Source: Clostridiaceae bacterium
Lineage (GTDB): Bacteria; Bacillota; Clostridia; DSM-8532
DNA: 43,426 nucleotides
Assembly (NCBI GenBank): GCA_012728015.1
Contig: JAAYFY010000040.1
Location: 1 to 43,426, forward strand
Direction: 5' to 3'
The notes below the pieces were generated by a model, which saw only the letters and a list, made by a program, of their open reading frames with translations, ran no database searches and was not told the origin of the DNA. Shown piece by piece: positions 26,876 through 36,080 of the stretch. Within the stretch, counting starts at the first letter, position 1, and each line of letters opens with the position of its first letter. The position numbers were made by a program, and so were the translations under genes.

Positions 26876-27367
26876 TTGAAACTACTTGTTTACCCCGGCA
26901 GCTTTGACCCGGTAACAAACGGACATATGGATATTATTGAGCGGGCTTCGAAGATATGCGATAAGCTGATTGTGGCCGTGCTTGTGAACCATAGCAAGAC
27001 CTCGACGTTTACCATGGAAGAGCGTATCAGGATGCTGAAAGAGGCTATCGGGGACAGGAAAAACATCGAGGTACACAGCTTTTCCGGTCTCCTGGTCGAT
27101 TTCATGAGGAGCGTCAATGCCAAAACCATTATCAAAGGCCTGCGGGCTGTTTCGGATTTTGAATATGAGATGCAGATGGCCCTGCTGAACCGGAAGCTGG
27201 ACAATGAGATCGATACCCTGTTCATGATGACCAGTATCGACAACTGTTTCTTAAGCTCCAGCGTTGTCAGAGAGCTTGCGAGGATTGGTGCCGGGATAGA
27301 GGATTATGTTCCTCATTCCATTGCTCCTTATATATATGAAAAATTTAAAAGGCGGGTGGCTGAATGA
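26876..27367 (+). CDS. coaD: Phosphopantetheine adenylyltransferase
   Basis: Joins ATP and 4'-phosphopantetheine to form dephospho-CoA, the penultimate step of coenzyme A synthesis. The nucleotidyltransferase motif [16 protein letters not shown] includes T14 and H17. [18 protein letters not shown] and SSVVRELA are the other conserved blocks. The 163-residue length is typical. It starts at TTG, decided by GGGGAGG located 8 nt upstream inside the end of rsmD. Its stop overlaps the next gene's ATG. Confidence 0.96.
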   Translation: MKLLVYPGSFDPVTNGHMDIIERASKICDKLIVAVLVNHSKTSTFTMEERIRMLKEAIGDRKNIEVHSFSGLLVDFMRSVNAKTIIKGLRAVSDFEYEMQMALLNRKLDNEIDTLFMMTSIDNCFLSSSVVRELARIGAGIEDYVPHSIAPYIYEKFKRRVAE

Positions 27368-27807
27368 TGGAGCTTTTGGAACTCTTAGAACAGATGGAGG
27401 AAATAATCGAGAGCGGGACTGGTATCCCTTTTTCCGGAGGGAAATGCGTTGTCAACCGGGACGAGATGCTTGAGATCATTCAGGAAATCCGCTTAAGGCT
27501 TCCTGATGATATGAAGCAGGCCAAGAGGATAGTGGAGGAAAAGGCGCGCATTATCACCGAAGCCAAGCAGGAAGCCGAAAACATATTGGATAACGCGGAA
27601 AGCCGGATAGCGGCCTTGGTTGATGAGCACGAGATAACAAAGAAGGCTTATGAACAGGCCGAAGTTATCATATCCAACGCGAAGAAGAACGCGCGGGAGA
27701 TACGCCTCGGCACCAGGGAGTATGCCGACAACATACTTGGCAAGGTGGAAGAAATCCTGGACGAAACACTGGACATTATCAAGATGAACAGGCAGGAACT
27801 TAAATAG
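27364..27807 (+). CDS. Coiled-coil protein following coaD (147 aa)
   Basis: Not assigned to a named function. After a helical start ([15 protein letters not shown]) and a short loop, residues about 45-145 are almost all heptad-like helix rich in Glu, Lys, Ala and Ile ([20 protein letters not shown]). This resembles the stalks of V/F-type ATPase E/b subunits or DivIVA-like proteins. Genes of this kind often follow coaD in Clostridia. Its ATG overlaps the coaD stop by 4 nt, so translation is coupled. A terminator follows at 27844. Confidence 0.7.
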   Translation: MMELLELLEQMEEIIESGTGIPFSGGKCVVNRDEMLEIIQEIRLRLPDDMKQAKRIVEEKARIITEAKQEAENILDNAESRIAALVDEHEITKKAYEQAEVIISNAKKNAREIRLGTREYADNILGKVEEILDETLDIIKMNRQELK

Positions 27808-27827
27808 TACATAGGTATCATCTCTCT

Positions 27828-28994
27828 TTATGATTTATCAGGATGGCGGATTCTTCCGCCATTTTCATATGGGCTTGCCAGAAGAGCCATAATCAGCGTC
27901 ATGATGGTGAATATCCTGAAATCGGGGGGAATACCCGTTATCGCCGGCCTGAAGCCGGATGCCGCAAGGCTTACCGGAAGCAGCTTTAAGACAGCAATGG
28001 TTAGTATGCAGGCAATGATACCGTGGAGGGCTTTTCCAAGCAAAAATACCCCATACCGGCTTTTGGTTCCCTTCATTATCCCCATGACCTGGGTATGTAC
28101 CGAGAACCCCGCGAATCCGCAGATAAAGGAGACCAGGGAAAGCTGCACTATAACCGGCGAATTGACCGTTAAGGCGATGGCGCTGGATCCCGAAGCGATC
28201 TCCATGATTCCCCTAAGCAGGGCTGAGATGGTATTTCCAGCAAGGCTTCCGGGAAGAATCGCCGAAAGCGCGTTGGCCACAAGGCTGAAGAATCCTGTTT
28301 TATGCATGAGTTCGGACAGTACGGCAAACAGTACGATATAGCCTGAAACCTTGAGTGACAAAACGGCGGCATCCTCAATAGCCCCCGGGATGAGGGCAGC
28401 GATGCCCCTATTGTTTTTATTCTCAATTCTGCTGCCCTGGAAGACAACTGTTCCAGCGTTTGCCTGGGATCGCCTTTTTTTCAAAAGAAGGTTCAGCGCC
28501 AATGCGGCCAGGAGCCCGGATACCCAGTGAACAGCCAGCAGGATGAAGCCGATCCGTATGCTCCTGAACAGGCCGGCGCCCACGGTGCCAATAATGAACA
28601 GCGGGCTGCAGTTATTGGCGATGGCAATTACCCTTGAAGCCTGGCTAGAGTCCAGGAACCCTTCATCCAGCATATCCCTGGCAAGCTTAGCGCCAGTAGG
28701 ATAGCCGCTGAGATACCCAAGGACAATAGCGGGCAGCACATAACAGGGAAGGCCTGTAAGACCCTGAATAAGACGCCTCAGGTGCCTGGGGCAGGAAAAG
28801 CTCTTCAAAAAGGGCACGGTAAGGCGCGACAGGACAAAGAATGGGAAGAGTGAGGGTATCACCACGTCCAGGCACAGATAAATGGCATCCCTTGCCGCTT
28901 CCGAAGTTTCCTTCGCATAGAGGGCCAGCATAAGCGCCAATGCCGGGAAAATATAAACAACACATTTTCTGTACAGGCTGCCGTGATCCTTCAT
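27828..28994 (-). CDS. ylbJ: Sporulation integral membrane protein YlbJ
   Basis: A 388-residue protein with about eight to ten membrane segments and the Gate (nucleoside-transporter-like) pattern, e.g. LGYLSGYPTGAKLARDM, IANNCSPLFIIGTVGAGLF and ISALLRGIMEIASGSSAIA. In Bacillus YlbJ is made in the mother cell and is needed for a normal spore cortex. An in-frame TTG at 29045 lacks a ribosome site; the ATG at 28994, after GAGCGG, is preferred. In Bacillus ylbJ follows coaD on the same strand; here it faces it. Confidence 0.85.
   Translation of the reverse strand: MKDHGSLYRKCVVYIFPALALMLALYAKETSEAARDAIYLCLDVVIPSLFPFFVLSRLTVPFLKSFSCPRHLRRLIQGLTGLPCYVLPAIVLGYLSGYPTGAKLARDMLDEGFLDSSQASRVIAIANNCSPLFIIGTVGAGLFRSIRIGFILLAVHWVSGLLAALALNLLLKKRRSQANAGTVVFQGSRIENKNNRGIAALIPGAIEDAAVLSLKVSGYIVLFAVLSELMHKTGFFSLVANALSAILPGSLAGNTISALLRGIMEIASGSSAIALTVNSPVIVQLSLVSFICGFAGFSVHTQVMGIMKGTKSRYGVFLLGKALHGIIACILTIAVLKLLPVSLAASGFRPAITGIPPDFRIFTIMTLIMALLASPYENGGRIRHPDKS
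27844..27866 (+). terminator. Intrinsic terminator of the recG-coaD run inside the ylbJ 3' end
   Basis: TGGCGGA-ttct-TCCGCCA followed by TTTTC. It lies within the last dozen codons of ylbJ on the other strand, so one sequence serves as coding DNA and as terminator. Confidence 0.65.
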
Positions 28995-29047
28995 GTCCGC
29001 TCTGATAAACAGGATTCGGTAATAGATATTCGGGGAGGGGCGCAAAG

Positions 29048-29076
29048 TTGCAATGAAAAATCGGAGAAGGTATAAT
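29048..29076 (+). promoter_or_regulatory. Promoter of the asp23-like gene
   Basis: TTGCAA at 29048-29053 and TATAAT at 29071-29076 with a 17-nt spacer, about 100 nt upstream of the gene. Confidence 0.7.
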
Positions 29077-29176
29077 AATTATAACATGTGGCGCATTGAA
29101 AAATGCCTGAGAGAGTATCATGGTTCTTTCCAGGATGGCGCCATCCGGGGGGATCGGAATGAACGGAGGTACCCGT

Positions 29177-29590
29177 ATGAACGAAAATGAACTCAGCCTG
29201 GATACTTCGCAGGATGTTGGCGAGATCAAGATATCACCCGATGTCATTACGGTTATCGCTCATACGGTGGCAAGTGAAGTAGAGGGTGTGTCAAGCATGA
29301 GTTCCGGTATAGCGGATAATATATCCTCAGTACTGGGACGCAGGACATCATCCAAGGGCGTCAAGGTGGATATTACCGACAAGGGAGTAGTCATAGACTT
29401 CTATATCGTGGTGGATTACGGAGCCAGAATTCCGGATGTGGCCTGGAAGATCCAGGAACGTGTCAAGTCCGCGGTAGAAGGCATGTCAGGCATGCATGTC
29501 AGTGCCATAAACATACATGTGCAGGGCGTCAGCTTTGATAAGAGCGCGAAAGAGGCTCAAAAGACCGATGCTTCCGCGAAGCAGGATTGA
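29177..29590 (+). CDS. Asp23/Gls24 family envelope stress protein
   Basis: A 137-residue member of the Asp23 family. GEIKISPDVITVIAHTVASEVEGV is the opening hallmark, then KGVKVDITDKGVVIDFYIVVDYG and IPDVAWKIQERVKSAVEGMSG. Asp23 proteins are small, abundant cytoplasmic proteins at the membrane face, tied to envelope stress; the YloU/YqhY relatives are linked to cell wall and lipid metabolism. GGAGGT before the ATG at 29177 decides the start over an upstream in-frame ATG at 29120. It is followed 8 nt later by the DUF5685 gene. Confidence 0.88.
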   Translation: MNENELSLDTSQDVGEIKISPDVITVIAHTVASEVEGVSSMSSGIADNISSVLGRRTSSKGVKVDITDKGVVIDFYIVVDYGARIPDVAWKIQERVKSAVEGMSGMHVSAINIHVQGVSFDKSAKEAQKTDASAKQD

Positions 29591-29598
29591 GGTGCTGA

Positions 29599-30483
29599 AT
29601 GTTCGGTTATGTTGAGCCTGACAAGCCCGAATTGAAGATCCGTGATTTCGAGCTTTTCCGGGGCTATTACTGCGGTGTTTGCAAGAGCATGGGCAAAAGG
29701 TACGGCCAGGTGTCCAGGTTGTCTTTAAACTACGACCTGGCATTTCTTGCTGTCCTGCTGGATTCCATAAGTGGTGAAATGCCCGATGGAAAGATTGAAC
29801 GCTGCATCGTCCATCCCATCAGAAAACGCTGTGTCATCAGGCACAATCGATTTATTGACTATGCGGCAGACATGAACATAGTTTTAACGTATTATAATTT
29901 AAGGGATAAATGGACTGATGAGAAAAACCTGTTGGGAGCTTTCGGCTCCGCGGCTTTCAGTGGCGCCTTTAAAAAAGCCGCAAAGCGGTACGGCGAAAAA
30001 ACCGAAAGGATAAAAAGCCTTCTGGGTGAGCTGGACAGGCTGGAGAAAGAAAAATGCCCTTCCCTTGATGAAGCGGCCGAACCCTTTGCCAATATCATGC
30101 GCGAGGTTTTCCAGTGCCCATATGTGGAAAGTGAAGACAGGCGCAAGGTGCTGGGCTGGTTGGGTTACAATATCGGAAAATGGATTTACATACTGGACGC
30201 GTGGGATGATCTGGAAAAGGACATCAAGTCCCGAAGCTATAACCCTATCGTGACGCAGTTTCAATACGATGGCGGAGACCTTGATGAATTCAGGGCAAAA
30301 ATTAAGGAAAGACTGGACTTTAGCCTGACTTACTCTTTAAGCGAGTGTGAAAAAGCCTACGCGCTCCTGGGAGCGGTGAAGAACACAGGAATTCTTGATA
30401 ACATTATATATTCGGGTTTTATTGTGAAGACTGACAAGGTTTTACAGGGGAGATGCAAGAAGCATGAGAAAGAATCCGTATAA
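29599..30483 (+). CDS. DUF5685 family protein
   Basis: A 294-residue protein with the family opening [36 protein letters not shown]. No activity is established to my knowledge. The conserved YYCGVC pair of cysteines and the acidic run [17 protein letters not shown] (about residues 200-216) are noticeable. The latter, with the all-helical character, recalls the Asp-rich metal sites of isoprenoid synthases, but the likeness is weak. A third Cys cluster (GRCKK) is at the C-terminus. Its end overlaps the J-domain gene by 20 nt, so the two are probably translated together. Confidence 0.75.
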   Translation: MFGYVEPDKPELKIRDFELFRGYYCGVCKSMGKRYGQVSRLSLNYDLAFLAVLLDSISGEMPDGKIERCIVHPIRKRCVIRHNRFIDYAADMNIVLTYYNLRDKWTDEKNLLGAFGSAAFSGAFKKAAKRYGEKTERIKSLLGELDRLEKEKCPSLDEAAEPFANIMREVFQCPYVESEDRRKVLGWLGYNIGKWIYILDAWDDLEKDIKSRSYNPIVTQFQYDGGDLDEFRAKIKERLDFSLTYSLSECEKAYALLGAVKNTGILDNIIYSGFIVKTDKVLQGRCKKHEKESV

Positions 30484-31156
30484 GGTTCTGGGGGTCAAAG
30501 AGGGAGCCAGTTATGACGAGATAAAAAGGTCATACAGGGAACTGGTAAAGAAATACCATCCCGACAGGTACCGCAACAATCCTCTCGCTGATCTTGCCGA
30601 TGAAAAGATGCGGGAGATCAACGAGGCTTACGAATATCTCATGAAGAACGCGGGGGGAGCTTACCAGTATCAGAGCGAATCATATGGCCATGAAAGCAGC
30701 AATGCTTCCCGGGGCGGATCCTACCGGGCCCAGCATCAAAGCCAGCAGAGCGGCCATTATCAGGCCCGGCAGGAGTACGCGGACGAGTCTGAATTGGAAA
30801 GACAGGTCCGGGCTCATATAAACAGCGGCAATCTCAACGAGGCGCAACGGATCCTGGACAGGATGCGTGTCCGCAATGCAAACTGGTATTACCTCCAGGG
30901 GCTGGTTTTCTTAAGAAGGGGCTGGTATGACAGGGGTTATACCAACATACAAAGGGCAGTGAACATGGACCCCACCAATTACGAGTACAGGAACGCGCTG
31001 AACAGCCTTAACAACCAATACTACGGTTACAGACAGAATCCATACCATCATGGCATGTACCGGAGAGATAACGACATGTGCCAGATATGCGGAGCCTTGT
31101 GGTTTGCCGACTGCTGCTGCGAGTGCATGGGCGGGGACTTGATAAGATGCTGCTAA
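30464..31156 (+). CDS. J-domain protein with TPR-like and Cys-rich C-terminal regions
   Basis: A 230-residue co-chaperone-like protein. The N-terminal J domain (1-62) has the HPD tripeptide at 32-34 in [11 protein letters not shown], which stimulates Hsp70 ATPase activity. A Gln/Ser/Tyr-rich linker follows (65-105). Residues about 108-185 look like helical TPR repeats ([29 protein letters not shown]). The tail contains [19 protein letters not shown] with eight cysteines counting the final CC, suggesting metal binding. It is not full DnaJ: no G/F region or zinc fingers. It is co-translated with the DUF5685 gene. Confidence 0.85.
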   Translation: MRKNPYKVLGVKEGASYDEIKRSYRELVKKYHPDRYRNNPLADLADEKMREINEAYEYLMKNAGGAYQYQSESYGHESSNASRGGSYRAQHQSQQSGHYQARQEYADESELERQVRAHINSGNLNEAQRILDRMRVRNANWYYLQGLVFLRRGWYDRGYTNIQRAVNMDPTNYEYRNALNSLNNQYYGYRQNPYHHGMYRRDNDMCQICGALWFADCCCECMGGDLIRCC

Positions 31157-31202
31157 AGGCCATTGTTAGTTAAACTGATCATTATCATTCGGAGGAATGG
31201 AG

Positions 31203-31733
31203 TTGTCGGCTGAACGCGCATCAGGGAACACAAGGAAGCTGGCATTGACGGGGATTCTGTCGGCCATTGTCATAATCGCGCTGGTTCTTGAGTCCATAGC
31301 GCCGACAGGGCGACTGGGGTTTTATGTTCTAGCCGCGTTCGTGCTGTCGGTGATTAACCTTGAATGCGGCATACAGTTTGGCTGGGCTGGTTATGTTGTA
31401 ACCAGCCTGGCGGGCTTTGTAGCCGTTCCCGAAAAGCTCAGCGTCGTACCCTATATCGCTTTTTTCGGCATCTACACCCTGCTCAAATACCACATAGAAG
31501 GCCTTCGCAAGGTATGGCTCGAGATCCTTCTAAAGCTCTGCGCGTTCAACCTTTTTCTCTGGCCGGCCTGGAGCCTGGCCAAAACATTCCTTCCTGAAAC
31601 ACTTACAAGGGGATGGGGAGTTCCGGCCGCGGGGGCGGTTCTCCAGGTCCTGTTCCTGCTTTACGACTGGATTTTTACCTTGTGGATTGGCTTTTATACT
31701 GAGAAAATAGCGCCCAGGATAAAAAGGCGATAG
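31203..31733 (+). CDS. Conserved membrane protein, five to six membrane segments
   Basis: About 176 residues, mostly hydrophobic, with segments near 13-33, 37-53, 58-76, 81-96, 104-126 and 140-166 and a basic C-terminus. The compact layout resembles ECF transporter S components, but no substrate motif is recognised, so this is only a suggestion. An ATG at 31197 is only one nt from GGAGG; the TTG at 31203, seven nt away, fits better, though either is possible. It lies between the J-domain gene and mutS2. Confidence 0.65.
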   Translation: MSAERASGNTRKLALTGILSAIVIIALVLESIAPTGRLGFYVLAAFVLSVINLECGIQFGWAGYVVTSLAGFVAVPEKLSVVPYIAFFGIYTLLKYHIEGLRKVWLEILLKLCAFNLFLWPAWSLAKTFLPETLTRGWGVPAAGAVLQVLFLLYDWIFTLWIGFYTEKIAPRIKRR

Positions 31734-31850
31734 CCGGTATTCTTGCCTGGCCTGAAATTTAATCAGGAACGGCAATGCCGGCCGCTTTTGCGGGTAGGAT
31801 TGCATGACAGATCTGAAAGCGCGGTCTTTGCGGGAATAAAGGAGATGCTT

Positions 31851-34229
31851 ATGGATAAAAGGGCGCTTAAATTGCTTGAATATGACAAGATCATAAAGAT
31901 GCTGAGCGAAAGGACAGCCTCCGGGTTAGGCCGTTCCCTTTCCGAAGCGCTGATCCCATCGGCGGATCCGCGGGAAGTGGAATACAGGCTAATGGAAACC
32001 AACCATGCCGCCGCATACCTGTGGAGGAAGGGCGAGGCGCCATTCGGAGGGGTCCATGATATCAGACCTTCCATAAAGCGCGTGGAGATCGGCGCCGTGC
32101 TCGGGATACCCGAGCTCTTAAAGATAGGCGACATGCTCAGGTGCTGCCGTATCTTAAAGCAGTACCTTACCAATGATGTGCCCTCCGACTGGGAAGGCAA
32201 CCTTGCGCTGGAGATGGGAAGAATGATCGCGCCTTCCCGGGAAGTGGAGGATGCGATTTCACGGGCAATCGTAAGCGAAGATGAGATTTCGGATCATGCC
32301 AGCCCGTCCCTTGCGTCCATCCGGAGAAGCATAAGGCAGAAGCAGGACAGCATCAAGGACAAGCTTAACGCCATAATCAGGTCGGCGGATTACCGGAAGT
32401 TCATGCAGGATGCCGTTGTGACCATGCGCGGCGACCGGTATGTCATCCCTGTCAGGCAGGAATACAAGTCAATGGTTCCCGGCCTGATCCATGATATGTC
32501 CGCCAGCGGGGCAACTGTGTTCATAGAGCCCCTGTCGGTTGTTGAAACCAATAACGAGATCAAGTCGCTGGTTATCAGGGAGCAGCAGGAGATCGAAAGA
32601 ATTCTGATGGAGCTTACCGGAATGGTAGCCAGGATTGCGGACTTACTGAAAACCAACGTGGAGATCGTATCCAGGCTGGATTTCATGTTCGCCAAGGCGA
32701 AGCTCTCAAGGGATCTCAGCTGCGTATGCCCCAGGATATCCTCTTCAAGGGTAATAAAGATCCTGCAAGGGAGGCACCCGCTCCTTGACAGGAAGACCGT
32801 TGTGCCCATAGATATCGAACTGGGGCACAGGTTTACCACCCTTGTGATCACCGGTCCGAATACCGGCGGGAAAACCGTAACACTGAAAACGGTCGGTTTG
32901 TTTGTGCTGATGCTCCAGGCCGGGCTGCATCTGCCCGTCAAGGAAGGCAGCGAATTCGGAATATTTGGAAATGTGTTTGCCGACATAGGTGATGAACAGA
33001 GCATAGAGCAGTCCCTGAGCACCTTCTCGTCCCACATGAAGAATATTGTCAAGATTCTTGCCGAGGCCGATGAATCAAGCCTTGTCCTGTTCGATGAACT
33101 GGGCGCAGGAACCGACCCCACCGAGGGGGCGGCACTGGCCATATCCATCCTGGACGGCCTGACCGGAAGGGGGATCCGTACCATCGCCACCACCCACTAC
33201 AGCGAGCTTAAGATCTATGCCATGAAGAACCCGGGGGTGGAAAACGCCTGCTGTGAGTTTGATGTGGAGACCTTAAGGCCCACCTACAGGCTGCTGGTGG
33301 GCGTTCCTGGAAAGAGCAACGCGTTTGCCATATCAGAAAGGCTGGGCCTTAAAAGGGATGTAATTGACAGGGCAAAGGAGTTTATGTCCCAGGACAGCAT
33401 CCGCTTTGAGGACGTGCTGTCTGATATAGAGAGAAGCAGGGCCCAGGCCGAGCGTGAAAAGGAAGAGGCCGAAGCCTTAAGGCGAAGAATCGAGGAGATC
33501 AGGCGCGAGGCGGAAAAAGAACAGCAGAAGATAAACAGGGAGCGGGACCGCATAATCGCCAATGCCAGGGAGGAGGCCCGGGCGATCATCAACGAGGCCA
33601 GGTATGAGGCGGAGGAAGTCCTGGAACGCCTAAAAACTCTGGAAAAAGAAGGGTTTGGGCCAAACAGCACGAAAGAGCTCATGGAGGCCAGGGCCGGTGT
33701 GCGAAAGCTCGACAATCTGGAATCGTCCTATATGGATGGAATTGGTACCAGGGCCAGCCATGCCGAGCCGCCCAAGGACCTGAAGCCCGGTGAGACCGTG
33801 ATGCTGCTAAGTCTCAATCAGAAGGCGACCGTACTGGAAGAACCTGACGGGGATGGGCAAGTGCTGGTTCAAGCGGGTATAATGAAGGTCAATGTCCATG
33901 TGACACAGCTGTCCCGGGTGGACGAACAGCAAAAAGCCCTTGTAAAGATGCAGAGGGTCGGTACGGCCGGCGTCAAGGCGTCACCCATCGGGCTGGAACT
34001 CGACCTGAGAGGCCTTAATGTCGAGGAAGCCCTGGACAGGGTGGACAAATATATCGATGATGCAGTAATCGCCGGGCTCCACGAGGTTACGCTGATCCAC
34101 GGCAAGGGCACCGGCACGCTGAGAAAGGCAATCGCCGGGCTTCTTCGCAAACACGGTCAGGTTGAGTCATTCAGGTCCGGAAAATACGGCGAGGGAGAAA
34201 CCGGGGTAACTATTGTGAAGCTTGGCTGA
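31851..34229 (+). CDS. mutS2: Endonuclease MutS2 (full length, with Smr domain)
   Basis: A 792-residue MutS-family ATPase. It lacks the mismatch-reading domain of MutS and has the clamp/lever helices, then the ATPase with Walker A GPNTGGKT (near 334) and Walker B LVLFDELGAGTDP (near 413). A long coiled coil rich in Glu and Arg follows (about 520-600), then a KOW-like segment, and a C-terminal Smr nuclease domain from about 717 with LDLRGLNVEEAL and HGKGTG. MutS2 suppresses recombination in some bacteria and acts on collided ribosomes in B. subtilis. AAAGGAGA at 31839 points to the ATG at 31851. Confidence 0.95.
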   Translation: MDKRALKLLEYDKIIKMLSERTASGLGRSLSEALIPSADPREVEYRLMETNHAAAYLWRKGEAPFGGVHDIRPSIKRVEIGAVLGIPELLKIGDMLRCCRILKQYLTNDVPSDWEGNLALEMGRMIAPSREVEDAISRAIVSEDEISDHASPSLASIRRSIRQKQDSIKDKLNAIIRSADYRKFMQDAVVTMRGDRYVIPVRQEYKSMVPGLIHDMSASGATVFIEPLSVVETNNEIKSLVIREQQEIERILMELTGMVARIADLLKTNVEIVSRLDFMFAKAKLSRDLSCVCPRISSSRVIKILQGRHPLLDRKTVVPIDIELGHRFTTLVITGPNTGGKTVTLKTVGLFVLMLQAGLHLPVKEGSEFGIFGNVFADIGDEQSIEQSLSTFSSHMKNIVKILAEADESSLVLFDELGAGTDPTEGAALAISILDGLTGRGIRTIATTHYSELKIYAMKNPGVENACCEFDVETLRPTYRLLVGVPGKSNAFAISERLGLKRDVIDRAKEFMSQDSIRFEDVLSDIERSRAQAEREKEEAEALRRRIEEIRREAEKEQQKINRERDRIIANAREEARAIINEARYEAEEVLERLKTLEKEGFGPNSTKELMEARAGVRKLDNLESSYMDGIGTRASHAEPPKDLKPGETVMLLSLNQKATVLEEPDGDGQVLVQAGIMKVNVHVTQLSRVDEQQKALVKMQRVGTAGVKASPIGLELDLRGLNVEEALDRVDKYIDDAVIAGLHEVTLIHGKGTGTLRKAIAGLLRKHGQVESFRSGKYGEGETGVTIVKLG

Positions 34230-34264
34230 TGGGAGCGCCTTGCCCGGTTTCCGCAAAAGCACTC

Positions 34265-34292
34265 TTTACAACGCGTAATAATAATGTATAAT
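34265..34292 (+). promoter_or_regulatory. Promoter of the sodium:solute symporter gene
   Basis: TTTACA at 34265-34270 and TATAAT at 34287-34292 with a 16-nt spacer, about 107 nt before the gene. Confidence 0.7.
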
Positions 34293-34305
34293 AGGTAGAG
34301 CAGGA

Positions 34306-34322
34306 ATGCGGAATTTCCGCAT
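34306..34322 (+). promoter_or_regulatory. Palindrome just after the symporter transcription start
   Basis: ATGCGGAA-t-TTCCGCAT has perfect 8-bp arms and lies about 13 nt after the -10 box. The place fits a repressor operator; the sequence matches no consensus I know. Confidence 0.45.
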
Positions 34323-34398
34323 CAAGGCAGTACGGAGGTTTCATTTTTATATGGAATGAACATCTCAATCTTGCAGTATGGAAGGATGGTAGTTTGTC

Positions 34399-35886
34399 AT
34401 GACTGTTAAGATTATTCTTCTTGTGCTTTTTATCCTCGTCACGATTGGTGTCGGCATTTACAGCAGAAAAAGGATTCATGGAGTCAATGATTTCTTTCTG
34501 GGAAGCAGAAGGATGGGAGCGTGGATAACCGCGTTTGCCTATGGTACCTCCTATTTTTCGGCCGTGGTGTTTGTTGGCTACGCCGGGAAGTTTGGATGGA
34601 GCTATGGTTTATCGGCTACCTGGATCGGTATCGGGAATGCCATCATCGGCTGCCTTCTCCCATGGATCATCATGGCCAAAAAGACACGGGTCATGACCCA
34701 TAAGCTGAACGCTTCCACCATGCCGGAGTTTTTCGCGGCCAGGTATGACAGCGTGAGCATGAAGGTGGTCAGCGCTGTTGTGATCTTTGTGTTCCTGGTG
34801 CCCTATACCGCCTCTATTTACAAAGGCTTGGGCTACATGTTCGAGAGTGCCTTCGGGCTTCCTATGAACACTATAATACTTATAATGACCGCCGTCACCG
34901 GCTTGTATCTCATTCTTGGAGGGTATGTTGCCACCGCCCTCAACGATCTGATCCAGGGGGTCATCATGATCGGCGGGTCCATTATGATGGTGGTGTACAT
35001 ACTGACCCATCCCAATGTGGGCGGGCTGACCCAGAGTATCACCAAGCTTTCCTCCATCGACAGCGGCCTGGCCAAAGCCTTTGGCCCTGCGCCCCTGAGC
35101 CTGGCAGCTGTGGTTCTGCTCACCAGCCTCGGTACCTGGGGTCTTCCGCAGATGCTCCATAAGTTTTATACCGTAAAGGACGAAAAAGCCATAAAGCGGG
35201 GGACCGTAATCTCCACGCTTTTCTCGCTGATCATCGGTGGCAGCGCATACTTTACAGGGGCTTTCGGGCGGGTTATGCTTGATAACCAGATGCCTGGCAA
35301 CAACGTGGATATGATCGTTCCGGTAATGCTTGAAAATGCGCTGCCCGATGTGTTGTTGGGAATTATAATCGTACTGATGCTGTCGGCGTCCATGTCCACA
35401 TTGTCATCGCTGGTCCTGGTCTCAAGCTCAGTGATTTCCATAGACCTAGTAAAGGGATTTATAAAGCCGAACATTGAAGAAAAGAAGAATGTGCTGCTGA
35501 TGCGCTTCTTCTGCTTTATCTTCGTGGTTCTGTCATACTTTATGGCCATCTGGCAGAATCCCACCGTTGTCGCGCTTATGGCGCTGTCCTGGGGTGTGAT
35601 TTCGGGAATGTTCATCGCGCCCTACCTGTACGGCCTCTTGTGGAAGGGGACAACGCGAATCGGCGCCTGGTCCGGGTTCTTCACCGGCTTTGCGGCGATG
35701 GCTATCGGCCTTGCAATCGAGCTTCCGAAAGTCGGCTTCGACATGAGCAAGGTGTTCGTACCTGGCCTGGGTGCTATAGCCATGCTGGCATCCCTCGTAG
35801 TGGTGCCCGTTGTCAGCCTTGTGACGAAGAAATACAGCAAGGCGCATATAAGCAAGGTGTTCGATACAGAAAGAACTGCCGCTTGA
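34399..35886 (+). CDS. Sodium:solute symporter family protein
   Basis: A 495-residue membrane transporter of the SSS family, which couples Na+ entry to uptake of sugars, amino acids or carboxylates. It shows about 13 hydrophobic segments. YSRKRIHGVNDFFLGSRRMGAW is the usual first loop, and YFSAVVFVGYAGKFGWSYG and GGYVATALNDLIQGVIM are typical. It looks closer to the proline/pantothenate (PutP/PanF) branch than to sugar carriers, but the substrate cannot be fixed. It is a single-gene unit with its own promoter and a strong terminator. Confidence 0.85.
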   Translation: MTVKIILLVLFILVTIGVGIYSRKRIHGVNDFFLGSRRMGAWITAFAYGTSYFSAVVFVGYAGKFGWSYGLSATWIGIGNAIIGCLLPWIIMAKKTRVMTHKLNASTMPEFFAARYDSVSMKVVSAVVIFVFLVPYTASIYKGLGYMFESAFGLPMNTIILIMTAVTGLYLILGGYVATALNDLIQGVIMIGGSIMMVVYILTHPNVGGLTQSITKLSSIDSGLAKAFGPAPLSLAAVVLLTSLGTWGLPQMLHKFYTVKDEKAIKRGTVISTLFSLIIGGSAYFTGAFGRVMLDNQMPGNNVDMIVPVMLENALPDVLLGIIIVLMLSASMSTLSSLVLVSSSVISIDLVKGFIKPNIEEKKNVLLMRFFCFIFVVLSYFMAIWQNPTVVALMALSWGVISGMFIAPYLYGLLWKGTTRIGAWSGFFTGFAAMAIGLAIELPKVGFDMSKVFVPGLGAIAMLASLVVVPVVSLVTKKYSKAHISKVFDTERTAA

Positions 35887-35907
35887 ATAAAGATCATAAT
35901 GTACTAA

Positions 35908-35954
35908 AGGGGATTTGCCTGGCCCCCCTATCAGGCAAATCCCCTGTTGTTTTT
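35908..35954 (+). terminator. Strong intrinsic terminator after the symporter gene
   Basis: AGGGGATTTGCCTG (35908-35921) pairs perfectly with CAGGCAAATCCCCT (35932-35945), followed by GTTG and six T residues. Confidence 0.92.
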
Positions 35955-36023
35955 TGTATGCTTTCCTTGTATCATCATGCGACTCACTTGTTGGCTTTAT
36001 TATGAAGGCACAGATGTCATTGA

Positions 36024-36055
36024 TAGTTGCGAAGCGGTACGTCATTGCAAGAAGG
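36024..36055. repeat. Possible member of a dispersed GTCATTGC-type repeat
   Basis: TTGCGAAGCGGTACGTCATTGC resembles pieces of the short GTCATTGCGAG...CGAAGC repeats seen in many bacterial genomes. A related piece is at 43218-43255. The match is from memory and partial. Confidence 0.3.
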
Positions 36056-36080
36056 CCCGGCCTTTGCGCCGTTGCGTCTT

